Assembly: GCA_019359095.1 (NCBI GenBank)
Contig: JAHHHZ010000025.1
Location: 124,001-188,000, forward strand
Length of the DNA stretch: 64,000 nucleotides
From: Pleurocapsa minor HA4230-MV1
GTDB taxonomy: Bacteria > Cyanobacteriota > Cyanobacteriia > Cyanobacteriales > Xenococcaceae
Direction: 5' to 3'
Under the pieces are notes generated by a model that was given only the letters and a program-made list of their open reading frames with translations, did no database searches and was not told the DNA's origin. The translations under genes and the position numbers were made by a program. This document shows, one piece after another, positions 34,020 to 44,328 of this stretch. Each line of letters opens with the position of its first letter. Position 1 is the stretch's first letter.

Positions 34020-34323
34020 AAATCACCTGGGCGGAGGAAAGAATTTCGTGACGGCGTAAGTAGTTACGGCTAGTTTCAATGCCTTGACGGGTAATCAGGT
34101 CAATGTCTCGATCAAAGATGGTTTTTAGCTCTGCTTCCATTTGGTCTAGAGTCCTAAACGTGGGGTGGGCTTCTGGATGAAATTGCACCATTACGTCAAT
34201 GTCACTGTCGGGGCGGAAGTCGTCGCGCAGCACGGAACCAAATAAGGCAAATTCTGTCACCTGCCACTGATGGCAAAACTCAGCAATTTTTTCCATCGGT
34301 AGGTCGATCGCAGTAATGGTCAT
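33991..34323 (-). CDS. mntA: MntA-type nucleotidyltransferase antitoxin
   Basis: This 110-residue minimal nucleotidyltransferase has the complete GS-X10-DXD motif (FGSVLRDDFRPDSDIDVMVQF) and ends DRDIDLITRQGIETSRNYLRRHEIL. In characterised HEPN-MNT modules this enzyme inactivates HepT by adding AMP to its active-site tyrosine. It overlaps the interrupted hepT frame, which is typical. The antitoxin is intact while its partner carries a stop, so the module may be in decay. Confidence 0.88.
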   Translation of the reverse strand: MTITAIDLPMEKIAEFCHQWQVTEFALFGSVLRDDFRPDSDIDVMVQFHPEAHPTFRTLDQMEAELKTIFDRDIDLITRQGIETSRNYLRRHEILSSAQVIYATGSSISA

Positions 34324-34356
34324 GTCAGTTTTACTTCCAAGGTTTCAAGTTGTTTT

Positions 34357-34402
34357 GTTAGTCGATCGCTATCTAGAGTTAAAAGCGCAAAATTTACGAT
34401 AA
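34357..34402 (+). pseudogene. second copy of the DUF58 gene 3' end
   Basis: These 46 bp read VDRYLELKAQNLR and a stop in the frame used by the DUF58 gene (VDRYLELKARNLL and a stop). The first 32 bp match 32068-32099 exactly. No more of the gene is present upstream. It marks the right edge of the block with the MazE/PIN, GNAT and MntA/HepT genes. Confidence 0.8.
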
Positions 34403-34461
34403 ATGTTACACTGTCAAGTTTAATAATGCGATCGCTAAAGCCTACTGATAAAAATTTTTAT

Positions 34462-35418
34462 TCAACGATCATAATGCTCGTAAGCTGCAACTATTTTCTG
34501 CACTAGAGGATGACGTACCACATCAGCCTGAGTCAATTCGCAAAAAGCAATCCCCTCAACATTACGTAAAATTTTGCGAGAGACAACTAATCCTGAATCT
34601 TGACTAGAAGGTAAATCTGTCTGGGTAATATCTCCCGTCACCACCATTTTTGAGCCAAAACCCAAGCGAGTTAACACCATTTTTAGCTGTGCAGGAGTGG
34701 TATTTTGTGCTTCGTCAACAATTACAAAAGCATTTGATAAAGTACGTCCTCGCATATATGCTAGAGGGGCGACTTCAATTTTGCCTCGCTCCATTAAATC
34801 AGGAATTTTCTCAGCATCAATAAATTCATATAGGGCATCATATAAAGGACGCAAAAAAGGATTAACTTTCTCCTGTAAGTCTCCTGGCAAAAATCCTAGC
34901 TTTTCTCCTGCTTCCACCGCAGGGCGAGTTAAAATAATTCTTTCGCATTCATCACTAAGTAGTGCTTTAACTGCCAACACAGCAGCTAAAAAAGTTTTCC
35001 CTGTTCCCGCAGGGCCAATACCAAAAGTAATATCATGTTTTTGAATTGCTTTGACATATTGCTTTTGTTTAAAAGTTTTAGCGCGAATGATTTCACCTTT
35101 TTTGGTACGAGCTAAAATATTACTTTGTAGATCGCTATATTCTTCTGTTCTACCAGTATCGATCGCTTGAAATGCAGTTAAGATATCTGGTTCATATAGA
35201 GGCTTCCCTAACGACCACAATGGTTCTAGGGTTCTAATCGCTTTAGCACAACGTTCGACAGCTTTTTCCTGTCCTTGTAATAGTAAATCTTGCCCCCGCA
35301 AGACTAGATTAACTCCCGTTTGTCGCGCTAGAAATTGGAGATTTTGCTCCCTGCTTCCTGCTAAGGCGATCGCGCTTTGGCTATCTGGAAGTTGAATTGT
35401 TTGAGACGTTTGGGTCAT
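34462..35418 (-). CDS. phoH: PhoH-family ATPase
   Basis: This 318-residue protein has a short N-terminal KH-like region (residues 25-65) and a PhoH ATPase core. Walker A is GPAGTGKT at 135-142, followed by ILTRPAVEAGEKLGFLPGDLQEKVNPFLRPLYDAL, Walker B FVIVDEAQNTTPAQLKMVLTR and the sensor VVTGDITQTDLP. PhoH-like proteins are phosphate- or stress-linked and are implicated in RNA metabolism; E. coli PhoH2-type relatives are RNA helicases. Normal length. Confidence 0.93.
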   Translation of the reverse strand: MTQTSQTIQLPDSQSAIALAGSREQNLQFLARQTGVNLVLRGQDLLLQGQEKAVERCAKAIRTLEPLWSLGKPLYEPDILTAFQAIDTGRTEEYSDLQSNILARTKKGEIIRAKTFKQKQYVKAIQKHDITFGIGPAGTGKTFLAAVLAVKALLSDECERIILTRPAVEAGEKLGFLPGDLQEKVNPFLRPLYDALYEFIDAEKIPDLMERGKIEVAPLAYMRGRTLSNAFVIVDEAQNTTPAQLKMVLTRLGFGSKMVVTGDITQTDLPSSQDSGLVVSRKILRNVEGIAFCELTQADVVRHPLVQKIVAAYEHYDR

Positions 35419-35770
35419 ATATTAGTTTGGAACTTTAACTTTTATCTTACAAGTTCTGTTCGGCAATATTGTTACAGCTATCGATATTGCCGTACAAAAT
35501 TAGTTTATGACAATTAGGGTGATTGGCTCGAAGGTAGTCCTAAAGGATAAGCTTCGCAAATAGGTAGTAGGTAGTAGGTAGTAGGTAGTAGGTAGTGGGT
35601 AGTAGGTGTAGTAGATATCAGTAAATAAAACGTCTTAACTTTGTCTGGTATTGCTTTATCTTTTGCTGCTTTTTGACTTCAGGACTAAAGATCAATCTTA
35701 CAGGAGAGGCAAAATACCTATAAATCAGCCAATATTCAGAAGTATATTATTTCAGTATCGATCATAGAAT
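35419..35770. repeat. spacer with GGTAGTA heptamers and a dispersed palindrome
   Basis: The 352-bp gene-free stretch holds a CCTAAAGG-type element (35528-35560) directly followed by six to seven copies of GGTAGTA (35561-35607). The remaining sequence shows no gene or clear signal. Confidence 0.75.
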
Positions 35771-36331
35771 ATGGCAACTAAGTTGAAAAAAGGAGATCTG
35801 GTCAAATGGAAGATTGGAAAAGGGGAAGCTAGAGGAAAAATTACGCAGAAGGTAACCCAATCTACCCAAGTTGATGGCAAAGAAATTAAGGCAAGCAAAA
35901 GCAAACCAGTTTATTTGGTCAAGAATGACAATACTGGAAACGTAATTTCCCGTCGCATAAAGTCTCTATCCTTAATTGAAAACGAGCAGAATCTTAAGCC
36001 ACAGCAGCAAAAAATATTAGACGATTTTCAAGCAGCAGTAAATATGACTGCTTCTGAGATTAAAGTGTGGCTAAAAACCAAGGAAAGTAATTCTGTCGGT
36101 CAAAAAGATCGCCAAGGCAAAATTAAAGGTCGTAAGTCAGGCAAAAAAATTATTAAAATCCTCAACAAAGAGCAATCAAAATATCAGGAAAAAGATTTTA
36201 AACAGATGAAAAAGGTCGTCGGTTATATTCACCGTCATTTGGCGCAAAAACCTTCAGGCGATATTAAAGAAACTCCTTGGCGATATTCTCTAATGAATTG
36301 GGGACACGATCCAATGAGCAATGAACAATGA
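35771..36331 (+). CDS. fusion of DUF2945 (HVA1/TUDOR-like) and DUF3140 domains
   Basis: This is a 186-residue protein. Residues 1-75 match the hypervirulence-associated/TUDOR domain, formerly DUF2945 (LKKGDLVKWKIGKGEARGKITQKVTQSTQVDGKEIKASKSKPVYLVKND). Residues 80-186 match DUF3140 (ILDDFQAAVNMTASEIKVWLKTKES, GRKSGKKIIKIL, MKKVVGYIHRHLAQKP, WRYSLMNWGHDP). In many bacteria the two domains are encoded by neighbouring separate genes; here they are one protein. Both are basic and may bind nucleic acid. The stop codon is inside an AATGAAC heptamer array. Function unknown. Confidence 0.8.
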   Translation: MATKLKKGDLVKWKIGKGEARGKITQKVTQSTQVDGKEIKASKSKPVYLVKNDNTGNVISRRIKSLSLIENEQNLKPQQQKILDDFQAAVNMTASEIKVWLKTKESNSVGQKDRQGKIKGRKSGKKIIKILNKEQSKYQEKDFKQMKKVVGYIHRHLAQKPSGDIKETPWRYSLMNWGHDPMSNEQ

Positions 36332-36348
36332 ACAATGAACAATGAGCA
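36312..36348. repeat. heptamer tandem repeat (AATGAAC)
   Basis: Five copies of AATGARC. The first copy supplies the last codons of the DUF3140 fusion gene, and the stop codon follows within the array. Confidence 0.85.
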
Positions 36349-36460
36349 GCTTTATCTATCGATAGTTATAGATTAAATATTCTCCTCAAAGTAGATGCGC
36401 TAAGTTATTTAATTTTCTTAAGATTGACCCTATAACTTAAGACTGTAAATAAAATATTTC

Positions 36461-37315
36461 ATGACTATATCTTTAAGAGATGATGTAATGTACATCTTGC
36501 TTAGTAAAATTCATCAACAAGATTCAGAGGGAATGCATTCTGTAGATTTTAAGGCGACAGATTTTACGGGGAGAAATTTAACAATTAGCGATTTTTTGGG
36601 TCATCTAGATTACCTTAATCAAAAACAATATATTATTGCTGACTTTTCTGGTAATGCTTATGCTAATCAAGAAGATGTACCCGATTTAGTTGACGCTGAA
36701 GAGGTGGATTTTCGGGTTGCTAACACCTTCGGCGCACCAGATGGCCCTTTACCTCACTTAATTAAGTTTAAGAAAGCAAAATTGACTGAAAAAGGGCTAA
36801 AAATGCTGGAACGGATGGAGAAAGATCCTCCCCAGGCACTGATGAAAGGCACAGCTATCCCGATTGTGGACAAATATACGCCCTTCCTAGAAGAAGTTGC
36901 CCTCAAAGCTGAGTTACCAGACATTTTCGACGCTAAAGATTTAAGCAACATAGTTTATCGTACCATGCGCGATCTGATGCCCACTGAAGCATCAAAGGCG
37001 GTTGAAGCTGAACTACATGAAGAGATCGAAGAAGGCGCGACTAACAAAAGACTTCAGGATGAAATTGCTGATTTGTGGAAAGATGACAATCCGATAGTTG
37101 CTTGGTTAAGCAAGGTTCGTCCGCCATTAAAGTTTGATGCCGACACTTTTATTTTTCGGGTGGAAAAAGAAGGTGGTTTACCCCGTGGGACAACTGGCGA
37201 AAAGGTAATCAATGCCGTATTTTCTGCCACCAAACAAGAACTATCTGACGAGACTAAAAAACAAATATCCCAATTCTTGCCTGGCAAAATTAAGGATATG
37301 TGGGAAGCAGCTTAA
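36461..37315 (+). CDS. DUF2267 domain protein
   Basis: This 284-residue protein has a mixed alpha/beta N-terminal part (1-130) and two DUF2267-like helical units: TPFLEEVALKAELPDIFDAKDLSNIVYRTMRDLMPTEASKAVEAELHE (about 143-190) and ADTFIFRVEKEGGLPRGTTGEKVINAVFSATKQELSDETKKQISQFLP (about 227-275). DUF2267 proteins have no established function and often accompany stress genes in cyanobacteria. It follows the DUF3140 fusion by 130 bp on the same strand; a shared stress role is possible, but only by context. Confidence 0.7.
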   Translation: MTISLRDDVMYILLSKIHQQDSEGMHSVDFKATDFTGRNLTISDFLGHLDYLNQKQYIIADFSGNAYANQEDVPDLVDAEEVDFRVANTFGAPDGPLPHLIKFKKAKLTEKGLKMLERMEKDPPQALMKGTAIPIVDKYTPFLEEVALKAELPDIFDAKDLSNIVYRTMRDLMPTEASKAVEAELHEEIEEGATNKRLQDEIADLWKDDNPIVAWLSKVRPPLKFDADTFIFRVEKEGGLPRGTTGEKVINAVFSATKQELSDETKKQISQFLPGKIKDMWEAA

Positions 37316-37406
37316 AGCGGAATAGGAGATTATTAGTTAGAGTGTTTGATATGTGATTCTCTCTAACTAACTCCTAACTTTATTTAAGTAGGTAGTGGAC
37401 GCGCTA

Positions 37407-37481
37407 GTAGGTTGGGTTGAGGCACGAAACCCAACGATTAAAAGTTTTTGTTGGGTTTCACTGTCGTTCTACCCAACCTAC
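37407..37481. repeat. nested-palindrome intergenic element
   Basis: Outer arms GTAGGTTGGGT (37407-37417) and ACCCAACCTAC (37471-37481) are perfect complements. Inner arms GAAACCCAAC (37426-37435) and GTTGGGTTTC (37450-37459) are as well. The 75-bp element would fold into a long double hairpin and resembles a MITE-like repeat common in cyanobacterial spacers. A CCTTTAGG fragment follows at 37489. Confidence 0.75.
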
Positions 37482-37520
37482 CAAGTCTCTTTAGGGAATC
37501 CTTTAGGACTCACTGTTGAG

Positions 37521-38501
<981 letters not shown>

Positions 38502-38628
38502 TTAGTATTCATACCTATTTATAAAATCTCACACTCCACAACCCATAGTTAGCAGTAAGTCATAAAGTGTCATATTTTTGTTGAGTAGATAATTCAGGTG
38601 AGTTATCTTGGTATCTTTCTATCTGGTT

Positions 38629-40011
38629 ATGACTTCAGAAAAGTTTAGATATCAGTTGCGTCAGGAAGCGCAGCAGTGGCAATCAGAAGGGATAATTAGC
38701 TCAGAAGTATATGAGCAGTTGGTTTCGCGCTATCGGTTACGGGAATTGGATTCGGCTTCACGCGATCGCTTTATTATTATTGTTTTAGGATTGGGTTTTA
38801 TTCTCCTGGGTTTGGGAGTCATCACCTTTGTGGCAGCAAACTGGCAAGTATGGTCTAGATCGATCAAAGTATTACTGCTGCTGAGTTTATTTATGGGAAC
38901 TAACTGTGCAGGTTTCTTTTTATGGAGATTGCCCGAGGGACGCAAATCTAGATTGGGACAGGGACTATTGTTACTCGGTGCGTTAAGCCTGGGAGCAAAT
39001 ATTGGCTTAATGTCTCAGATGTTTCATCAAACTGGTTCAGTTTATACCCTTTATTTAATCTGGGGTTTGGGTGTCTGTGGGATGGCATATGGTTTGAGGC
39101 TAACTTCTTTGGGATTTATGGCGATTATTTTAATGGCGATCGCCTATTATGCTCGGACTTTTATCGGTACGGCTTGGGATGCAGACGGTTGGAGACTATC
39201 AGAGCAAATGTCTTTAATTATTGCCGTGCTATTTATTCCCCTGGCATATTATTGTCGCTCTCGTTGGATTTTTGGTCTAGGTTCAGTTTTAATTATTTCA
39301 ACTTTGCTCACAAATTTGGGGCAATATTTTGAGTTTGCTGATTTATCTCGTTACAGTTTGCTTCCTGCCTTCTTTTTAGTTCTTCCTCCAGGTTTACTTT
39401 GGAGTTATCGCGATAATTTATTAGTCGCCAATTCGGCAGTCAATTTTGATGATATAAATCGTAAGCTAGCGGTGTTTTATCTGGCTGTTGTATTTTACCT
39501 ATTTTCATTTAATTTCTGGTCAGATAGTTTCGATGCATCGCAATCTGGTAAGTCGATCGATTTTACCCTTTGGTCAACATTAATTGCTCCAGTAGTTTTT
39601 ACTCTCTTGACTATCTGGGCGTGGTGGAAATTAGGAGTTAGAAGAACCAGCAATCTATCCTGGAGACTCGATCGCAACTCTACCTACATCGGCGTAACTT
39701 TAGTCTTTCTCTTTGGTTTGATTTGGTTTAATCTTGCTATCACTCCTATTGGCATAGCAGGAACAATCATCTTTAATTTACTGCTGTTGGTATTAGCAAT
39801 AATTTTAATCAGTCAGTCAGTTAAGGAAGGACAAAGATTTAACTTTTGGTTGGGAATAATACTGTTAATTCTGCAAATATTTTCGCGGATGTTTGAATAT
39901 AATACCGATTTAATTTTAAAAGCGATCGCCTTATTTGTCTGTGGTGTTGCAGCAATTTTAGCTGGACTCTGGTTTGAACGTTATTTAAGTAATCTTAATT
40001 CTCCAGGTTAA
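38629..40011 (+). CDS. DUF2157 membrane protein
   Basis: This 460-residue protein has a short cytoplasmic N-terminus (FRYQLRQEAQQWQSEGIISSEVYEQLVSRYRL, the DUF2157 lead helix) followed by about twelve hydrophobic helices. Function unknown. The ATG at 38629 is preferred to a TTG at 38608. It lies 4 bp before a GDYXXLXY gene, and the two form a recurring pair. Their membrane location points to an envelope task. Confidence 0.85.
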   Translation: MTSEKFRYQLRQEAQQWQSEGIISSEVYEQLVSRYRLRELDSASRDRFIIIVLGLGFILLGLGVITFVAANWQVWSRSIKVLLLLSLFMGTNCAGFFLWRLPEGRKSRLGQGLLLLGALSLGANIGLMSQMFHQTGSVYTLYLIWGLGVCGMAYGLRLTSLGFMAIILMAIAYYARTFIGTAWDADGWRLSEQMSLIIAVLFIPLAYYCRSRWIFGLGSVLIISTLLTNLGQYFEFADLSRYSLLPAFFLVLPPGLLWSYRDNLLVANSAVNFDDINRKLAVFYLAVVFYLFSFNFWSDSFDASQSGKSIDFTLWSTLIAPVVFTLLTIWAWWKLGVRRTSNLSWRLDRNSTYIGVTLVFLFGLIWFNLAITPIGIAGTIIFNLLLLVLAIILISQSVKEGQRFNFWLGIILLILQIFSRMFEYNTDLILKAIALFVCGVAAILAGLWFERYLSNLNSPG

Positions 40012-40015
40012 AAAT

Positions 40016-40597
40016 ATGACTACTTCAAGAACATCTTATCCCTGGTGGCGCTTTCTTCTACCTTTTAGTTTACAGTTAGCGATAATTTTAATTGTTCCTG
40101 CTCAAAGTGCCTATACCTATAATTATGGTAAGCCAGCCGTGCTGCAAACCCTACCTGTAGACCCCTATGATTTACTACGGGGATACTCCCAAACTCTAAG
40201 TTACGATATATCTCAAATTAGTAATTTACAGCAGTTTCCTGGTGGTGATAACTTAGTTGCAGGAGAAATATTCTATGTCATCTTAGAACCAAATTTAGCA
40301 GTAACAAAACTTCCTCCTGTTGCTTCTAAAGTAATTAAAGTAACCAAAGAAATACCTTCAGATCTAGCGACAAATCAAATTGCTCTTAAAGGTCAAGTTC
40401 AGCAATCTGGTCAAGCTAGCTATGGCTTAGAAACCTACTACATGCCAGAAAGCCAGAGAAACAAAATCAATCGAGAAATTAGCGATCTACAACCTAATGT
40501 AGATAAAAGACCATTTGTAGTAGAGATAAAAGTCGATCGTTGGGGCAATTCTGTACCGACTAGTCTTTGGGTCAATCAACAAAAATACAGTTTTTAA
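40016..40597 (+). CDS. GDYXXLXY family protein
   Basis: This 193-residue protein has one N-terminal membrane helix (WRFLLPFSLQLAIILIVPAQSAYTY) and an extracytoplasmic domain with VDPYDLLRGYSQTLSYDIS, a version of the GDYxxLxY signature. GEIFYVILEPNLAV and the end FVVEIKVDRWGNSVPTSLWVNQQKYSF are also typical. It follows the DUF2157 gene by 4 bp, consistent with a two-component membrane unit. The biochemical role is unknown. Confidence 0.82.
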   Translation: MTTSRTSYPWWRFLLPFSLQLAIILIVPAQSAYTYNYGKPAVLQTLPVDPYDLLRGYSQTLSYDISQISNLQQFPGGDNLVAGEIFYVILEPNLAVTKLPPVASKVIKVTKEIPSDLATNQIALKGQVQQSGQASYGLETYYMPESQRNKINREISDLQPNVDKRPFVVEIKVDRWGNSVPTSLWVNQQKYSF

Positions 40598-40733
40598 TGC
40601 GTACTCGCTCTCTACCGCTTACACTCTTGGGGTCAATCCTACCTATTAAGTACCCTGTCGAATTCTGTAACCGCGATCGCTATCATATTTAGATCCATGA
40701 TATTATAGTCAAGATGTCCAACTTGACAGAGAA

Positions 40734-41003
40734 ATGAGCAAAAGTTTATCCACAGCACAGATCAAAGCCCATTTATCAGAATCGATCAATCTAGCTATAG
40801 AAGAAGGTTTTGTGACCATAACTCGTTATGGTAAACCTGTAGCAGCGATCGTTAGTTATGAAGACCTAGAGCAACTTCAACGTCTGCGTGCAGCTCGATT
40901 GGGTAAGGGATTGGCAAATTTAGTTGAAGAATGGGAAGATGCAGATGAATTTGCTCAAGAATTAGATAAAGTTGTTCAAGAAAGACAGCACAATATCCTC
41001 TAA
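40734..41003 (+). CDS. Phd/YefM-type antitoxin
   Basis: This 89-residue Phd-like antitoxin has an N-terminal fold (STAQIKAHLSESINLAIEEGFVTITRYGKPVAAIVSYEDLEQLQ) and an acidic C-terminal toxin-binding tail. The stop codon is directly followed by the ATG of the PIN toxin gene. It should autoregulate the pair. Confidence 0.9.
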   Translation: MSKSLSTAQIKAHLSESINLAIEEGFVTITRYGKPVAAIVSYEDLEQLQRLRAARLGKGLANLVEEWEDADEFAQELDKVVQERQHNIL

Positions 41004-41435
41004 ATGGCTTATTTGTTTGACACAGACGCTATTTCTGAAACATTAAGAAAAAAGCCGTTAAAAGAGTATGTAGAATGGTTAACAACTCTTACTAGAGAAG
41101 AACAATACACCAGTTCGATTGTGATTAGTGAGTTGTACAAAGGAGCTTATCGATCATTAAAAAAAGAGCAATTAACCTTCAAAATCAGGACGACAATTCT
41201 ACCAGTTTTAACAGTACTTCCGTTTGATACTAAGACGGCTCAAATATATGGTCAAATTGCTGCTCAACTGGAGCAAACTGGACAAAAACTGGCTCATCCC
41301 GACCTGCAAATTGCTGCTACTGCTATTCAGCATAAATTAGAGTTAGTGACAGGGAATATTAAACATTTTGCTAGAATACCTGATTTGGCAATTAATCCTA
41401 TTTTGTCACGGCTGCGATCGCAATTAAATCATTAA
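41004..41435 (+). CDS. PIN-domain toxin (VapC-like)
   Basis: This 143-residue PIN nuclease has acid residues in LFDTDAISETLRK, in IVISELYKGAY, in HPDLQIAATAIQHKLELVTGNIKHF and at the expected final positions. It should be an RNase held off by the preceding Phd-type protein. Intact frame; no gap to the antitoxin stop. Confidence 0.9.
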   Translation: MAYLFDTDAISETLRKKPLKEYVEWLTTLTREEQYTSSIVISELYKGAYRSLKKEQLTFKIRTTILPVLTVLPFDTKTAQIYGQIAAQLEQTGQKLAHPDLQIAATAIQHKLELVTGNIKHFARIPDLAINPILSRLRSQLNH

Positions 41436-41460
41436 TACAATTAAAATTAAAATAACTAAG

Positions 41461-44100
41461 CTACTGTTTTTTCCCAGCTCGATCTTCCAGCAAAGTAAAA
41501 AGTACGGGGACAACGATTAAACTGAGTAAAGATGAGGTAATTAAACCACCAACAATTCCTACAGCCATTGGTTGACGTAATTCTGCACCTGCGCCCCAGC
41601 CTAAAGCAATCGGTAACATCCCTAAAATAGTTGAAGAGGTAGTCATGATAATTGGGCGCAAACGCAAGACTCCAGTTTGTAAAATTGCTTCGCTGCGCTC
41701 TATTCCAGCAGTACGTAGTTGGTTAATATAATCGAGTAGTAGGATCGCGCTTTTATCCAATAATCCCAACAGAAAAATTAAGCCAATTAAAGAGATCATG
41801 CCAAAATCACTTTGAGTTACCAGTAAAGCTAGCATCGCTCCCACGATTGATAAGGGTAAAGATAAACCAATTACCATAGGCTCTAACCAGCGACGGAAGG
41901 GTAAATAAACCACTATCAGCATACAAATTAGCGCCAGAGAGAGAGTAAGGGCGAATTCTCCTAGGATTTTCTTCGATCTAGCGGAATCTCCTTCTAAATT
42001 AAAAGTAATTCCAGGCGGTAAAATCTGATCGGCGATCGCCTGAGCTTTGGCTGTAGCATCACCAATTCCCTGCTCGGCGCTCAAATTGGCATTGAGATAA
42101 ACTACTCGTTTTTGGTCTAAATGAATCAGCTTATCTAAAGGTTCGCTGGCTCCATCTATGCGTACATCTTCAAACCCTTGTAACTTTTGAATTTCTGTTT
42201 GAAAAGCGATCGCACTTTTTCTTAACTGCTCAATATTTTCTCCTTCTAAAGCCACCTTAAAAGAAGGATCTTCCCCTGTCTCGACAAAAGGGATATCTTC
42301 AACACTAACAACACCCTGGGGAATAGAAGGTAATTGCTGTCGAATTTCTGCCTGTATTTGACTAGTGGTTAAGTTGCGATCGCTTTTGAGTTTAATATAT
42401 ATTTTGCCTTTATTCGGTTCACCCCGTAAGCCAGCCACAGTATAAACAGATTCGACATCGGGATGCTTTAAGACTACCTGTTCTAATTCCTGTCCAACTC
42501 TAATCGTTTTGCGTAATAAAATTCGTTCAGGCGATCGCGCAAGATTACTTAACCAGCTAAACTGACTAGATTTGGGTTTGGCTGCGGAATTATTATCGAG
42601 CTTGATATCTGCACTACCAGCTAATTTCGGCAAGGGAGTGGTATAAACAATCTTAAATTCCCCGCGATCGAGTTGAGGGATAAAACCCTGGGGAATCAAA
42701 GGGATTAAAGCAATTCCTGCGATAAAACTCGCGATCGCAATACCAATCACTGCACGACGATGATTTAATGCCCACTGCAATAAATTATGATAACTATTAG
42801 TAACAAAGCCTCGCTCTTCAAGATTATTTTGAGTTCTAACTCCCCTGGAATCAAGCCAATATACCGCTAAGACAGGGGATAGAGTACGAGCTGCTAACAA
42901 AGAAGTTAACACCGCTGCCGATATAGTAATGCCAAAAGGGCGGAAAAATTGTCCTAAAGTGCCACCCATAAAACCGATGGGGAGAAATACCGCCACAATA
43001 GTTAAAGTTGCCACCGAAGCCGTAAAACCGATTTCTGTTGTCGCAGCCAAAGCAGCTTCCCGAATACTTTTGCCTTCTTCCAGATGACGTATTATATTTT
43101 CGATCTCGACGATCGCATCATCGACAATAATGCCAATTACTAAGGCCAAAGCTAATAGAGTTAGAGTCTCTAGGTTATAGCCAGCTACTGCCATGACGAT
43201 AAATGTTCCTAAAAGAGAAATAGGAATTGCCACCGCCGTAATCAGAGTTGCCTTGAGATTGCGTAAGAAGGGGAAAATAATTAAAATTGCCAGTACCACC
43301 GATCCCAGCAAAGCATCAATTGTCGCTTGGGTGCTGTCACGGATATAGCCAGCGGAAGTTTCGGCTAAAACCAACTGAATATCTGGTAGACGTTGCTGGA
43401 GTTGAGCTACCTGTTGTTCTACCTGTTTAACTACTTCTAAAGTATTAGCATCCCCCTGTTTAATTACCTGAAAAGCGATCGCTGATTGCCCGTTAAAATG
43501 AATCAAAGTGTTGTTAGCAGTGGGATTATCTGGATTAACTTCACCGTAATCAGCATTACCTAAGACATCTACTCGCTCTACTCCTGATAATTTTTCAATC
43601 GCAGGCAGAATATTTTCACCAGTAATCTCATTTAACTTACCCAAATCCCTTTCTTGATTGGTAACTATATAACTAATGGCACTGGTTTCATTGAGGTTAA
43701 AAGGAATAATATCTAACTCAGTCTCAGTGGGTAAGGATAATTGCTTCAGACTACTCTCCACCGTCGCCGTAGCTGCTTGAATATCTATATTGGTATCCAG
43801 TAAGAGATTAACTACCGTCTGTCCTAGATAAGTTGAAGAATATAGCTGTGTTAATCCTGGGGTGTCGACTAAAGCTGTCTCTATTGGTTTAGTCAGTTGC
43901 GCTTCTGTATCTAAAACCGTCTCCGTATTAGCTTGAGCGCGAATTACCACAACAGGAAAGTTAACCGTTGGAAATAAGGAATATTTTAACGAACTAAAAG
44001 CAAATAAACCCGCTACGGCGATCGCAATCCAAAAGGCGATGGTGATACGGGAATGTTCAATTGCTAAACGAGAAAGGTTAAACTGCGATTTTTTAAACAT
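41461..44100 (-). CDS. RND-family efflux transporter (second pump)
   Basis: This 879-residue RND protein is shorter than AcrB (about 1,030). TM1 is HSRITIAFWIAIAVAGLFAFSSLKYSLFP, TM4 carries VIGIIVDDAIVEIENIIRHLEEGKSIREAA (proton-relay Asp pair) and a second half ends FTLLEDRAGKK. The periplasmic loops are reduced: the first is about 190 residues and the second about 230. No adaptor gene is adjacent. The neighbouring TPR-CHAT gene is on the same strand but 295 bp upstream. Substrate unknown; a hydrophobic or metal-independent efflux role is family-level knowledge. Confidence 0.88.
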   Translation of the reverse strand: MFKKSQFNLSRLAIEHSRITIAFWIAIAVAGLFAFSSLKYSLFPTVNFPVVVIRAQANTETVLDTEAQLTKPIETALVDTPGLTQLYSSTYLGQTVVNLLLDTNIDIQAATATVESSLKQLSLPTETELDIIPFNLNETSAISYIVTNQERDLGKLNEITGENILPAIEKLSGVERVDVLGNADYGEVNPDNPTANNTLIHFNGQSAIAFQVIKQGDANTLEVVKQVEQQVAQLQQRLPDIQLVLAETSAGYIRDSTQATIDALLGSVVLAILIIFPFLRNLKATLITAVAIPISLLGTFIVMAVAGYNLETLTLLALALVIGIIVDDAIVEIENIIRHLEEGKSIREAALAATTEIGFTASVATLTIVAVFLPIGFMGGTLGQFFRPFGITISAAVLTSLLAARTLSPVLAVYWLDSRGVRTQNNLEERGFVTNSYHNLLQWALNHRRAVIGIAIASFIAGIALIPLIPQGFIPQLDRGEFKIVYTTPLPKLAGSADIKLDNNSAAKPKSSQFSWLSNLARSPERILLRKTIRVGQELEQVVLKHPDVESVYTVAGLRGEPNKGKIYIKLKSDRNLTTSQIQAEIRQQLPSIPQGVVSVEDIPFVETGEDPSFKVALEGENIEQLRKSAIAFQTEIQKLQGFEDVRIDGASEPLDKLIHLDQKRVVYLNANLSAEQGIGDATAKAQAIADQILPPGITFNLEGDSARSKKILGEFALTLSLALICMLIVVYLPFRRWLEPMVIGLSLPLSIVGAMLALLVTQSDFGMISLIGLIFLLGLLDKSAILLLDYINQLRTAGIERSEAILQTGVLRLRPIIMTTSSTILGMLPIALGWGAGAELRQPMAVGIVGGLITSSLLSLIVVPVLFTLLEDRAGKKQ

Positions 44101-44328
44101 CAGAGATTAAACAGGTAGTCTAACCGCTATTTTCGCAGAAGTTACTTCGGGATTGAATGTTAATTATTAAAGTGTTGCTTTGACTCAGGGATGAGCGATC
44201 GCACTGGAAATTAATAATAATGCGATAATCAAGCAGAAACTACATTCCATCCATGTTGGGTTTAATTATACCAATTTCATAAACTTAGGCTACAGTAAAG
44301 CCAGAAGGTAAAACAGCGCTCGCGAACC

